64,000 nt of DNA from Diaporthe sp. PMI_573. Lineage: Eukaryota; Ascomycota; Sordariomycetes; Diaporthales; Diaporthaceae. Shown piece by piece: positions 32,380 to 45,500 of this stretch (within the stretch, counting starts at the first letter, position 1; each line of letters starts with the position of its first letter). The DNA is taken from positions 124,001-188,000 of the forward strand of contig JAJTUP010000075.1 of assembly GCA_021399435.1 (NCBI GenBank). Direction: 5' to 3'. Made by a program: the position numbers and the translations under genes. The notes under the pieces were generated by a model, which had not been told where the DNA came from, searched no databases, and saw only the letters and a program-made list of their open reading frames with translations.

Positions 32380-33024
32380 GTGTCCAGATCTGTCCCCTTG
32401 ACCCCAAGAAGCCGGCTGCGACCCGTCGGACGCGCCTTAACGTTCGTGCTACATGCTGACTGGGAGCTAGAGCGGTCGTACGAGGGCGAGCCTACGATAC
32501 GTTGTAATGTAGAGTGGAAGCTGTTCGTTAAGGATAGGGTACAAGACGGCAAACCAGAGCTTGACGTTGTTATTTCGCCAAGCCAAGTTCTGAAAGCACG
32601 TCATGACCGTCCGTCTAGCAACATACTTTGATTCGATCACGTACTGTACCGCTTCGAAAATCATACGTCTCTTAAAGGCTGCATAGCTTGTTGGTTTCCT
32701 TCGGGCGCTCAGAATGCTGTCGCAGAGGAGATCGATGCCGTCCGATATCCCCGATTCTCCCTCGCATTCTTCCCGCAACTAGGAACACCGACGGTGTGGC
32801 CCCACATGACATCAGAGTTCTTTATCGAACGACACATCCCGGGCTACATCCAACTTCGGCTGGCCTCCACAAGTTATAGTATCGAGGTAGTGCCGACGCA
32901 CCTCGTCCAGCCTTTGCGGATCGATGGCCGCTATGCTTACCCTGGAGGTCCATCGCAAGCTTTTTTGACCCTCTTGGCTCACAAACCCGGCGAACGTCCC
33001 CGGTACAGATCGGGCAGCCTTTGA
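32380..33024 (+). pseudogene. fungal hypothetical gene with in-frame TGA
   Basis: One frame runs from 32380 to 33024 and is protein-like throughout (ALTFVLHADWELERSYEGEP near the start, FIERHIPGYIQLRLAS later). It is broken only by a TGA at 32629-32631. The first part resembles the N-terminus of the protein family whose C-terminal half is decayed at 36890-38150; this link is from memory of the family and is an inference. No conserved catalytic residues are seen. Confidence 0.45.
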
Positions 33025-33568
33025 TGAGACCGTCAACAGCCGTTCCCAGGCCTGATTACGGAGGTCCTATTTCAGGTGCTGTCCCAGGTATTTCCGACTC
33101 ATGTCTCCACCAAACAAAGCAGAATCCTGACACCACCCAGGCTCTCGTATAGTGCATCAGGGATCAATTTTGAACGATTAGATCAAAGAGGACGAAAAAT
33201 AGGATAGTAAAAGTCTACATAGAAGTGTGAGGTCCCCGTGCTTGGAAAGATAGGTGCTGAACAGCTAAAGATGGGGCTGGAATAGGTAACCCTGAGGTTG
33301 CTCCAAAATTCATTTCTCGGACTGCTTGTTCTTGTTCTCACTCCTGCGCTTAATCATTCATTTGACTTTCTAGAAGTACAGTACTCTCCGGTAAGTGTCA
33401 TTAAACATAACGATTACAGCCTAAGGCAGCAACACAGAAGACAATTAGACTTTTAAACAGAGCTTCCATTTAGAGTGTTTAAACAAATTCATCTTTTTTA
33501 AGACAGCGTTACGTCCTTCGTACTGAAAATGCTGTATAGATACAATCACGATGCTACCTAAAGCATAG
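33025..33568. other. intergenic, no supported gene
   Basis: AT-richer DNA; nothing interpretable. Confidence 0.35.
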
Positions 33569-36530
33569 TTATTCCCGCAACTTCCTATATGCCTCCTCCA
33601 GCAAATCTAGTGATTTTAAACGATCTGGGTCATTTTCTGCTAACAGGCCCTTTTCAAGTTTGACCATATGCTCAAGGACCTCTATCGTCTCCTTAATCCG
33701 CCGGTTACTAAGGTAGGCCCTTGCAAGCTTGTTTTCTGAAGTGAGTCGGAAATGATCCTCCTCTTGGAGCGTGCTTTTTTGGACCTTAACCACATACTGA
33801 AGCATCTCTATTGCCTCCTCGATCCGCCGATCACTAAGGTAGGCCCTTACAAGCTCTTGTTTTGAACTGAGTCGGGAATAATCCTCCTCTCGGAGTGTCC
33901 TCTTTTGGACCTTAACTACATACTCAAACATCTTTATTGCCTCCTTAATCTGCCGGTTGTTGAGGTAGGCCCTTACAAGCTTGTGTTCTAAAGTAAGTCG
34001 GGAATAATCCTTCTCTCGGAGCGTCTTATATTTTCATTTCTAGAGGTCTTTAAGGCATTTAATAGCGTCTTTAAACTGCCGATCTTTATCTAAGCGCATT
34101 TCGACATGGGTTGAGAGTAAAAACCGTTCATCGATATAGCAATCTTTACTCCGTTCCAACAGCCGAATAGAGTATGGAAAGTAGCTTTGCCATATTTCTT
34201 CATTTACGCCATTGTCATTAATAAAGACTGTCTCTATATTGTTTAAAGCTTTAAGTATAGTCTCTTGTATTTGCGCCTCTTTTTTAATCCAAACTCTGGT
34301 AGCCAAGTAAACCAGACTATGTATATTGTATACATTGTCATTTTAACGTCTAGCTAGGAAAGCAAATCCCGCCAGCGTGCCAATTGTAGACTCTTGGTCT
34401 TACTGAGACTCTATTTGGGGTAGCAGCGACTATAGTATGGCCTTTGGCTTAACGCAGGACAGAAATAAAAGTAGCTTATACGCGGCAAGATTGGTTTCTT
34501 GAATCTAGGTAAAAGATACAATTTATGTAGTTGCTACGGTATTTCCTACGCCTTAATACTGCATATTATCCGGAAACTCTTGGGTTATTAAGCTTATAAC
34601 ATCCTTATTAGTTCTATGTAATAGATTGATGTATTATTAAATAGTCAGATGTGGGTTATAATTAAGGTAAGCGGCAGCTTGTATAATAGCTAAAGGCAGG
34701 TAAGTAAGTTTCTCGAGCAGTCTTGCTGCTATAGTTTCCTCCTCAATTAGCTCTTTGTAGAATAAGGATTTCTTAAGAAACTTTATTGCCTCTTTGGAAG
34801 CCATTTGGTAGAGCTTAATAATATTAGCACGTGCTATAGATATGGTAATCTCTGCTGAACGTATTGTAAAAAGTATAAGGCCATTGTTATGGATTGGTAG
34901 GTAGTCTTTAATTGTCGCCAATTAGGTCTTTTCGTTAATATTGTTAATAATAAGCAACTACTTTCCTGTCCTATTTAATTTGAGATATTGCTTTACTAAT
35001 ATCCTTGCCTCTTTATTTTTGGCATCTATTGGAAGTCCTGTCTTTATACTTATCTTTAGGTAGTCTTGGTAGAAAGTGGTATTGCTAAGTGCTGATAATT
35101 AGAAGACTGAGTATTCTGGACGGTTTTCCTGGACCTAGAAGGCAAACTGGAGGGCTACTTGAGTTTTACCGACCCTGCTGAGTCTAATAATGGCGAGCTT
35201 TTGGCACTCTGGTTGAATAAAGAGCTTTTGCCTTAGATTTTGTAAAATAGTGTCCGGGCTGATAAAATATAGGTTATAAGGGAAAGGTATGGAGTAGTAG
35301 GTGGTTCCTGTAATTATGTTACCTGATTGTTTTAGTAGAAGTAAACACTAGAGTACTAACTGTAAGGTATGCTACCTGGTTCCGCTATAATGCTAGAATG
35401 GCCTCTAGGCTTTTTAAAGAAGTTATTATAGAACTTCTTGATTGCCCTCTGATTTTTGTTCAAGTAATTCCTTGTGTAAGCGGCTATTATGCTTGTTTTC
35501 TCGTAGTCTAACAATCTGACATTGTCTAGATTACGTTTTATATTAAATCTATGGTACTGGCCTCCCTCTTTATACTTGTCGTTAAGTTTTCTTGCAACTT
35601 TTGTTGACTCTAAGGCCATTGTTTTCAATGTACTCAAGATAGACCGTCTTGAGTCCTAGATTATTATGATGCTTCCTAGCCTTGTGTCGATGTTAAGGAT
35701 ATACAACTGATTATATTTAGGAAATTGCTTCTCTGCTTTTTTAATTAGGATCTCTGTTGGGTTATTATATTTAAATCCGGTATCTATGAACTCTATCTTG
35801 TTGCGGCCGAGTTGGATAGACTTGAAGAAGGTTGTTGCGGCTGACGTTACACGGGCAACCTGCTAGATGCTTCAGTTTTTATAGGAGGCAGATGTGTTGT
35901 ATGTCTTAAAGAGCATCGGACGAGCGTCTATGTTGGCCTTTGTGATGATTAGAACGACATTATGAGACATTAGCACTAGTCTCTACTATTAGATACTCCC
36001 TACTTAAGACGTATGTCTTAGTGTAAGTCTTGTCCCGAAATAGTAAATCGTTGTGTGTGTAAGTTGTGTTGCTCTGTGGATCTTTGCTTTGCTTTGTAGT
36101 GTATTTTGGGTTGGTATAATTTTCCTGTACGATTTGCTTGATTGCTTTCTTGAAGGTAGTGGCTGAAAAGGTACCTTTTGGTTTTGCTGGTAGTGGAAAG
36201 ATCTGCCGTTTTGGCGTGAAGGCGGCCTGACTGACTTTATCGTATACCTGTATGTACTTGTCTACTGTTATTTGTAGTCGTTTAAGCATGATCGCAATGA
36301 TTCTATTAGGTTTATCAGCAGAAAAGATAGATGGGACAATGATAGTTTATACCCTCTAGTGCTAGTATCGCCAATTAAATCGAAGTAGTTGTATAGTCGA
36401 GGCACTTGGTTTAAGCCCTGGGACTTGCGAATATGCTCTATGATATTCTCTAGGATGAGGAGGCTAGACTTGCCATGGATGCCTCTGTTATTTATTAATA
36501 GTTAGTTGCTGTCTCGAGTGGTGGAGCTGG
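33569..36530 (-). pseudogene. RIP-killed patatin-NB-ARC-TPR (NLR-type) gene
   Basis: Read on the minus strand, the order is patatin, NB-ARC, TPR. Patatin (about 36520-35360): SSLLILENIIEHIRKSQGLN, a degraded nucleophile region LIGDTSTRG where GTSTGG is expected, SAATTFFKSIQLGRNKIEF with DTG at the Asp site, then YHRFNIKRNLDNVRLLDYEK. NB-ARC (about 35220-34640): a P-loop SRVGKTQVALQFAF with upstream Gly residues mutated, LLIINN where a kinase-2 Asp is expected, then YLPLAIIQAAAYLNYNP. TPR (about 34300-33569): an open 120-codon frame with 42-residue repeats such as RIEEAIEMLQYVVKVQK. Stops (TAG/TAA) and frame breaks interrupt the first two domains. In fungi such proteins act in non-self recognition; this copy cannot be functional. 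Confidence 0.75.
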
Positions 36531-36889
36531 GACGATTACTGAGCGAGAGTATTCTGGGCGGCCGATTTGGACCGCTAGGGGTATTTATGAAGATGCGCCT
36601 GTATGACGGTGCGGGCCGCTATGGTCCTTAAAACTTAATTGTGGTGGATCCGTCTGATCGCGAACAGATTAAGTGGGAGAGGCTGGCAGTAGAAACTGCG
36701 GGGAAATGCAGCAGGCAGTACTAGGCCTCTTACGTGATACGGCCCTGGCGCCAAGTAGAATTTGCTTGGCAGCCCTGGTTGGTTGGTAAAACATCTGCTT
36801 GCCTGATTGCAGACCGACTTAGTATAGCGTTTGACGATAAGTTGAGCAGACAGGTCACAATAGACTTTCCATTACTTGATGTAACCTAG

Positions 36890-38150
36890 TGGTATAATGA
36901 TAATAATTTTGACTATAGTACCCCGGATCTCTAGTACTTTAATACCCTTAGTACCAGCCCCGCTAACTAGAATTAGCTATAAGGTAGTTGACCGCGGCTC
37001 TTACTGCTCTAGTTGCGTGATTAAAACCCCGACTTACTATATAACGAGTCTCTACTTATATGTATTTATTACTCTATTGAGTAGAAGTTGTTGTTAGCTA
37101 AGGGCAGACTAGCTAAGCTTACCGGCAATATAGAGTAGAACCTGGTACTTATGCCCGGCGCGTTTTGGAACCTTAGTTTCTAATCTCGATTAGAGAGTAT
37201 TATAGGTAATAAATTGCCTGGAGCTAGTTACCGACCTAAAGAAATAACCGTTACTGTATCTATTTTAAAGTATTTTAAATGCGGCCTCGTGAAGTGGTTT
37301 GACGAGCTGAATATTGGATGGGCAGTTATAGAAGAGTAGTTGCGAGCCTGGGGCGACCTAGCTGCTGAGGGCAAAAAGCTGAGAATTAATATCTTCTTTA
37401 TCTACAAAGAGTGTGGCCAGCCTGTTACCGGGCGAACCCGGCCTAGTGCTGGCCGCGGTGTTATGGCAACACAGTTGGCTGAGGGACACGCTCTTGGACG
37501 AGCAGGAAGCCTCGGGCCGACCTTGTGTTTGGCAGGACGTCTATCGGCTTATATAGTGTGACGGCGGCCTATTTTACTTTTGGCCGTACTGTTGCGTGAC
37601 AGAAATTCTTGAAAGCACTATAAGCTAGACACTAAGATCTTGACGAAGCTGGTTAAGTATGCTGAGGAGGGTTATCTGCTCTAGACGTATGATGACGTCC
37701 CGTCTAATATTCGGGAGCTGATTTATTTGGTAGAACAGTAGGATGTAGAGTGTAAGAAGCTTAAGTACAGGGCTACATTGTTTGGTAATCTCCCTTATAT
37801 AAATATTACAAACGTCTAGCCGTCTCTATACTATCTGGCTTCTGCTGTGTATTATGGATTACCTTGTAATGAATTAGAGATGGCAGAACCTATATGGCGT
37901 CTAACTAGGATTTCTATCCCGGGTTTAAGAGATGAGGCTGTTTGCAAATACTGTAGATAGCACTGTGCTTAAGTTACTGACCTAAACTGGCAAGCTGGGT
38001 TTCGGGGGATCGGCGACATTATGTTAGCTGAGGGCCTGGACCTTAAGCGGGTCTATACTGCCCAGGAGCAGGAGATTGCCTTTCTAGTCGCAAAAGGTAT
38101 AAAATGAGGCATCGCCATTTAGTTTGCTAGCAATGTAGAGTCTTAGTTAG
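36890..38150 (+). pseudogene. decayed fungal hypothetical gene, C-terminal half
   Basis: A plus-strand reading with several TAG codons is coding-like: VKWFDELNIGWAVIEE, a TAG, then LRAWGDLAAEGKKLRINIFF, and further on SNIRELIYLVEQ and ASNVES. Most stops are TAG where Gln fits, again RIP-like. It resembles a common fungal hypothetical family often linked to repeats. The LTR retroelement begins just downstream at 38187. Confidence 0.5.
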
Positions 38151-38189
38151 ATAAGGCACAAAGGTTGTAAGACGCATAAATTTTATTGT

Positions 38190-38514
38190 TAAAAACGGGC
38201 CACCAAAGTAGAGCATAGGCAGGCGTTCTGCTGGACCCTCAGAGCAAAAGAGCAACGGGAGGGCTCCAACGCGAGAAAAGAACAAAGGAGAAAGAAAAAT
38301 GAAAAAGGGCCGGAAGGGCACGAAGGCGACAACCGCCGGTGGAATGATTTTTAATCAGACAAAGTCACACGTAAAAGTTATAATAAAAGGATTAAGTTAG
38401 ATTGTTTTCTTCTACTCTCGAGAGTAGCAGAAGCTTACCAGTACTTATAGTACTGGTAACAAGAAAGAAAAAATCATCACGCTAAGCTACGTAAAACACT
38501 ATACCCTGTAATAC
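38190..38514 (-). repeat. 3' LTR (left copy, RIP-mutated)
   Basis: Reads TGTATTACAGGG on the minus strand and ends near TTTTTAACA. Against the other LTR I count about 15 differences, all transitions, and about 14 of them are A or T in this copy. They are concentrated in the half nearest 38514. Confidence 0.85.
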
Positions 38515-38515
38515 A

Positions 38516-38532
38516 CCCCTCTCCAGCTCTTC
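38516..38532 (-). promoter_or_regulatory. polypurine tract of the LTR element
   Basis: On the minus strand AGAGCTGGAGAGGGG immediately precedes the TG of the 3' LTR, as expected for the plus-strand priming site. Confidence 0.6.
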
Positions 38533-39115
38533 TACTTCAAAAGGAGAAGGGACGACACTAAACGTACTTTTAGCCTTCTAATTAGTGTACTCCTATCTAT
38601 CCACGATACACGGCCCGCAGGTCTCGAGCAGTAGCTTGGTTAATGGTATCCTAGGTATCACCATTATGATAGTCCTAAACAACGCTTATCTATCTACGGA
38701 ATTCAGGTTGTATTGTTAGCATCGGAACCTACTTTTTCGCGCTCCTCGTAGTTATATAACGTTAAGCCTAGGTATTATGATTCCTGATCCGAGCACAACG
38801 TTCTGCCTATACCTCATTTATTATATTCTTGTCAGGCTCTAAGCTCCAGTGGCCGTTAATCTGGTGAAGCGCAGTACTCTTTTTAGTAACAGTTAGCTAT
38901 AGCCCAACAGTATTAGCACGGATAATAGAAGGTCTATCCCCTAAAGTCAGTATACCCATCATTATTGAAAGCGGCTTTTCTAATTAGGTACGCGAGACCC
39001 TGACATTAATGGGGCAGAATGTGTCAATATATCCGAGGTAGTCCCTTAACCCCGTTACAACTATATAGGTCAGCATCTATCCTAGCTATAGAGATGGTAG
39101 TTTCTTAAGAAGACT

Positions 39116-39650
39116 GTTAAACGGAAACGCTCATTAGGGTGTGTGCTTGGCACTGCACGCAAGGAGTTACCCTAGACTTGGCACTAGATTTTCTCTATGT
39201 GCCAATGGGGCGTGCACGCCGGGAGATGAGTTTGGTGGCCGTGAGTCGATTTTTTGGGCTGTTGTAAGACCCTAACTTCGTACCTCTGCATTCCCCTTAT
39301 TTCTTACCCAAAAAGTATGTAACCTAGTTCATTAGATAGCCTGATTTCTGAAGTTTATCTGTATTTAGTTTAGTTACTATCAGGGTTAGGGTTGGCTGGT
39401 TATTCATAACCAAAGATAGTGGGTCTGAGGGGCGAATTTTCCGGCCCCGCCATTCTTGCACCAGAGCCAACCCACGCGTGCCCAAGGGTGAAACGATGTC
39501 GGAGGGACTGTGAGGAGGGCTGACAGAAGCCCACTCAAATTCAATACAAAGTTGTCCAGACCATTCTCAATCGTCCCAATTCGCCTCAGTGCACCTTTCT
39601 GCGACCCTGCCGATAATACACACTGCTGAAGGCACAATCCTTCAGATGTA
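39116..39650 (+). repeat. single arm of the inverted-repeat element
   Basis: Starts GTTAAACGGAAACGCTCATT and follows the left arm of the 27950-29252 element to about 39650, including GGGTTAGGGTTGG. No partner arm is found near it. It lies inside the LTR retroelement. Confidence 0.75.
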
Positions 39651-39857
39651 ATACTAAAATGAATGTTCACTAGGCTCTAATTAGAGTATAACCTAGGGCT
39701 CTAGGGTAATAAATAAAAAGAAAGACTAAAAAATGAAAAAAGTTTATATAGAGTCGAAGTAACATGTAGTATGTGGTATTTGTAGGGAGGAGCATGGGAA
39801 GGAGCCTCCTACCCCCCCCCCCCCTTTGAGACAACGAAGCGAGAGTAAAGAAAAGAG

Positions 39858-40014
39858 GGCGGTTCGTAACAGACCGCTATTTTCTGTAAGAAAAAAACAA
39901 AATTTAGTCACGTGACGAAATACATGTTTCCCGTTAGTATAAATAAAAAAGGGCGGTCCGCGAGGGACCACTATTTTTCTAAGGAAAGAGTGGCGGTCCG
40001 CGACAGACCGCTGT
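39858..40014. repeat. three hairpin-forming GCGGTCC motifs
   Basis: Imperfect palindromes of the type GCGGTCCGCGACAGACCGC occur at about 39860, 39952 and 39992. A perfect related one, GCGGTCCGCTACGGACCGC, lies at 47153-47171 in the Fot1 element. Confidence 0.55.
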
Positions 40015-40249
40015 TTCCTGCAGAAGAAGAGCAGAGAGCTCAGGAGATTGACTAATACTCTAATCAGCAAGTATCGTTTATCCCGACCATTGGAATGTCG
40101 ATATACTAGTCAAATTACGTTAGCTAACAAGGTCGCTAACATATTTAAGATCGTGTCATAATGCCGGAATGGTCAGAAGAGGAAGTTTCTAAGTCCTTAG
40201 AGGAAGACGTAGAAATTAGCTCTATCAAATAAGAGATATCTATAGGTAT

Positions 40250-43200
40250 TCCTTGAGGTAAGACATCTAAAAAGTCTTGATACTAATCAGGGTCATTCTC
40301 GTCATCATCGGTTTCTCTACCAGTAATAGACAAAAATAGGTCTAGGAAAATGTCATATAGATGTATCTATTGGAGCTTATAACCTATAGTTTCAGTTTCC
40401 GGTAGGTTTTGCATCTATAGAAGTAGAACATCAGGTTCCTAGATTCCATTATACTTAACAAACTTTTTAAGCCTTCGAGGTAAATATATTCCTCCAACTT
40501 CAGCTCCATCTAGTATTTAAAGCTTGTATACATTATTTAGGAAGATAAAGTTAATAATATAGAGACCAAACTAGCAATATGTCAACTTTCGGAATAACAA
40601 GTAATTAGTTTTCCTTTGTTAATTAATAACAAGAATAAGGTTGTCTTTCTTTAGAGGCGTAAGTCTTAAAAACCCATAGTAGGTATCTCTAGCAGCCACT
40701 CGTCGCCTAAACTTAGCAACAGATTCCCGCGCCAGCTCTACATCTCCGGCCAGATTAAGAAGCAACCTAAGGCGACAATACAAAGCTTCCTGAGGCGACA
40801 TATAAGGTTCCTACACTTAAACTCTCTAGGTCAGAATGTCAGTTTCAATTAGGATGACTAGGTTATATCCATAAAGGAGATAAAACGGGCTTTTTTTATA
40901 CAAACGCCTCAACAACGTCCAATTAGAGAAGAGGGCATATAAGAGAATATATCTCTATCTTCTTATACTATCTTCTATTATCTTAGTTAATACTGCCGCG
41001 AGAGTAAAATGTCCGTGTTTAATAATTTCGTTTACCCGTAGGTTATAGGCAGAAAGCAGGATTTACCTAATTCTGATTAGTCAAAGGTACTGTGTAAATT
41101 CCCCCATATTTTCTTAGCCTCTATTAATAACAGCTTTAAAAGGTAGTCCCTATTTAAGCAGGATATGCTAGATGAAGAATCTCTTTATACTCTTAGCGTT
41201 AGTAATTCTAAGAGGTATAGCTTTGACCCAACCGGTAAGATCATACCAGGCTTCTGCTAATTTATTGTATCCCTGATTAAAATGTAAGTACTAGACATTA
41301 ATATAGATTTTCATAAAAGGCTAGTCAGGAATAGTTAGGATAACTCTATTATTATAGACTCTAATATTCTATCTCGTACATTTCGGGCATTTAGTAATAG
41401 CGTTCTCAACGTTAGCATACATGCCTTTCCAGTAGTATATGGCGCGAATACGAGTATATATTGTATCTTGCCCTCAATGACTCAAGGGAGCATGTGTTCC
41501 TTATAATCCTTGACTTTAGATTAGGATTATCAACTACCTGTTGTCGTTTAAGACCTTTCTCAGACAGTTGCTGGAAAATTCCGTCGTATAAGACAAAATA
41601 GTGAGCTACCTTCTTAAAGTTCTATGATTATAAAGACAAAAGCCCTTACAGCATCATATTATTTCAAAGGTATACTATAATGTTCTTTAATTGTTCTGAC
41701 TAAAAGTAAATATCATTAAGTACAGGGCTCTAATTAGCCTTGACCATAGCAGTATACCCCAGGGTCGTTTTACACTAGTCCTTAATATCTCCTTCAATTC
41801 ATTTATCGTCGTCATTAGATAGACCCAAAGGTTTACAAGATAGGGCATCAGCCACTATGTTTTCCATCCCCTTCATATATCTAACTATAAAGTCGTATGT
41901 TCTAATTACTACTAACTACCTCATAACAAGAGCTCTAGGCACATCTATTACCACTCCTTTGAGTTGCTAAACAAGAACGTTAGAGTCTATCTCTAAGAAG
42001 AAGTATATACTATAGATGTAGAATTATAGGCGTCTGATTATATAAAGAACTGCTCTGTATTCTCTTTTCGTAGTATTATAGAGCTTTTCTGTATTCAACT
42101 ATATACTACTCTTATACCTCACTAGATAGCAGGCGCCGTCTTTCTCCTACATAAGACAAGCTCCTTATCCTTAAAGACTAGCATTAACTATAAGAATGAT
42201 GTTTCTTTAAGTGTAGTTAATATTGATTAGATATAGTTTTATCGTAATAGTTGCCTTTAAGGCGTCTATTGCTTACTAGCATTCTTCTGACTATTAAAAA
42301 GGTACTTCTTTCTTGAGGAGATTAAAGAGAGGCCTAGCGATAATACTATAGAATAGTATCTACACCCAGTAATAGTTAATGAGACCAATAGAAGAGCAGA
42401 CTTAAGAAACGTCCTTATAGCTCTCCCATTCTCTAACCTTAATAATCTTCTTGTCTATAGGTACTCAGCTAAGTATACTATATATATAGCCTATAATATC
42501 TATCTAATGTTTATATTATTCTGACTTGCGGGTATTAATAGCCGTGCCAGCTAGTTTAGTATTATATAAAACGTGGTCTAGATTCTTAATATATTCAGCC
42601 ACATATCTTCTTACTCCCAGCAGATTAGGAATCTCCTTATTATCATAGTTTAAGTCTAGTCCTCAAATAGCTATATCATCTAGAAAAAATTAGTAGATTA
42701 ATAGAATTAAATCATAGAATAGCCGTACTATATATTGTATAAATTAAGCCACAGAATTTATCACCCCTATAGGTAGCCCGCATTGCCGGAAGAGTCTGAT
42801 CAGGGTCGCAAAAATAATTATATCATGGCTCTTTTCGTTAAGCTTAACTTAATTATATCTAGAAAAGAAGTCAAGAAGAGAGAGAACCTTGTATATTATA
42901 AATTCCTCTATAAATTCGTCTACTACAGGTAGTATAAAGGCGTTTCTAATTATAACACGGTTGCCTTTTAAAATATTATTAATTAATCAGAATCCAGTAT
43001 CTTTCTTCTTGACTAAAAACTAGCTATTTCAATAGGTTACGTGTAATTTCTTAATAACACTACTTGCTTCTCTTTCCCTCAGTATTTTAATAGCTATGGC
43101 TCTAAGGACTCTCGGTAATTCAATCATCTTTACTTAGTAGGCTTTATATAGTATAGTTTTAATTATCTAAGGTAGAGCAACATCTATACTAATCTAAGAA

Positions 43201-45500
43201 ACATAAGACCAGTTCCAGGCAAGAGCATCCTCTCGGTTAAATAGAAGATAAACAAACATGTTTCTTTCTTTAGTTAAAAAGCCATTATAATTATTCTTTA
43301 TAATCTATTTTAAATAATTAGAAATAAGACAAGATCTCCTCTCATTATTAGAGAATTTTAGCTATATCTAGGAGTTGTATTTATACCTATAGTTCTTATT
43401 TATAGTATCCCTAACTTTAGCTTTATAGCTCAGCTTCTAATTAATTATACCTTTTAGAACTAACCTATTAGATAGGTAATTATCTACCAAATATACTTTA
43501 ACTCCTGCCCTCTTATACAGGGTTCTAATTATAAGTTAGCAAATTCGGCCAATTAATTTAGCAACCTTTATAGGTAATAGGATAGAGTCTACCTATTTGC
43601 AAGTATAGGAAGTTCTTACTCTTAGATATAACCCATAAATATACTAAGGATTCAGTCTATTAATACCTTTAAGCGTATATAGCTAACGGACTTTATGTTA
43701 AAAGTCTTTTACAAAAGAGATAGATAATTTCTAAATATCTTCATCCTAGAGGATACCGAGGATTTAGTCTCCTTCTTTAATACCAAGCTCGGCTAAAGAA
43801 GGCTTAACAAGAGTACTAATAATTACTAGTTTCTAATCAGACCCTTCTAAGTACATAGCCGAGGTTTAAAGAATATATTTTTTTAAAACTCATACTCTAT
43901 TACCAGGCATTACTTAAAAAGGCTTCTAGTTTCTTTATCCAAGGCTATACTTTACACAAAAATCACCTAGAATAATATATATAAACAGGAATCCTTTTGA
44001 TTTCTCAAAGATAAGGTTGGTATCAAGAAAGAAAGGTATCCTAAGAAGAATATAATAAGTAACATTACAGGTTACATTATCTACAATAAAGAAAACTTGC
44101 TTTACACAGTCAGGCCTAATATAAATCCAGTCTTTAGTTACTCTAATCAAAGACAGAGCTTCCCTATTATAGACCATAGAGGTTATATCCTTAAGAGGAG
44201 AATATATAAGCTAGTTTTAGCTATAATAGCTTAACGGTAGAAGATTTATTTCTACTCTAGTATCTAGTAAAGCTGGAGAAGGTATATACTAATTGCTTCC
44301 TATATATACGATAAGAAAAACTAACCTACAACAGCCTCGGTTAATCACATCCAGGGTCAATATAGCTAGAGAGCTAACATAATATCTAATTATCATCAGG
44401 GTCGGAGCTGTTTCTCCTAGAATATTGTTTATTAGAGCGCTAATAACCTTGATACTCAGGTTCTAGTCTCTTCATCCCCTTATCTTATAAACAAGTTTAA
44501 AAGAAATCTGTAAAATAGTTTTCGCTCTATCTTACAGGGCTTGCAGGCGTCTAATTAGAGTAGTATTTATCTCTCCAAAAGCTAGGAGATTAGAAACACG
44601 TATCTTAACAGTTTCGCTAAGAATAGCCTATACTACTACTTCTTTAGGAGGTAAGGTTTCTATTAGCTGTTTTCTCTAATTAGTACAAGTTAGTTTTTCT
44701 AACCCCGTATTAGTTTCCTTAGGTCCTACGGGCTTGGTGGTTTCCATAGTTATTAGGCTACCTGGGTTGTCTAGTTATTACTAATAAAGTCCATCTATAC
44801 TTACTAGATCCCCTTTAAATTAGACGTACGTTTTAGGATAAGGGGTATCTGGAACAACTTTATATATTGTATTATCATCCTAATCTAACGTCTCCTTTAT
44901 AACCCGTCTCTTCTTTACTATATTAATAAAAGTTTATAGGTCCTTCAGGCACATCTACTCCTTATCTATAGTAATAATATAGAGAGATAGGTCTAAGGTT
45001 ATCAATATAGATCTAATAGCCAGCAGCTTTTTAGGTAGGTTAGAATTCCACACTAGTTTGACTTTATCTAGGGATAGGTTGCCTCTAAATAAAGGGTTTA
45101 CCTTAACGAGTTTTCGATATTAAAAGACATATAGTAAATTAGTTCTACCCTTCTATAATAAAAACTCTAGTCAGCCTCCTATATACTTTTCAAACCTTAT
45201 ACCTTTCTGATTATAATAGAGTCAAATACTAATAAGATCTAGAAACTTAGAGTATTTATTCCAAGCATCTATAATAGTGCCGAGGATTATTAATATCCCC
45301 TTATACTTCTCTACATAGAAGAGGCTATTAGTAACAAGCTTGTTAATCTTATTACACTTATAGGCCATATAGTTATCTCCTATATAGCCATAACATATAT
45401 ATAGAGAACCATCCTTCTTAATTTATATAGTAGAAACACCATAGTTATCGTCATCATCGTTACTCATAGCTAGGGAGTAGATTTCATAGCCGCTAGGTTA
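40250..45500 (-). pseudogene. decayed gag-pol of the Gypsy element
   Basis: Minus-strand remnants in order: a zinc-knuckle-like CYGYIGDNYMAYKC near 45400; an aspartic-protease site ALLDTRVEINLLPLSYYS near 44270, with DTR for DTG; reverse transcriptase with FFLDDIAI near 42685; and an integrase zinc-binding region reading YYWKGMYANVENAITKCPKC near 41420. Stops and frame changes are dense, and many are TAG/TAA. The order protease-RT-integrase is that of Ty3/Gypsy, not Copia. Confidence 0.7.
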
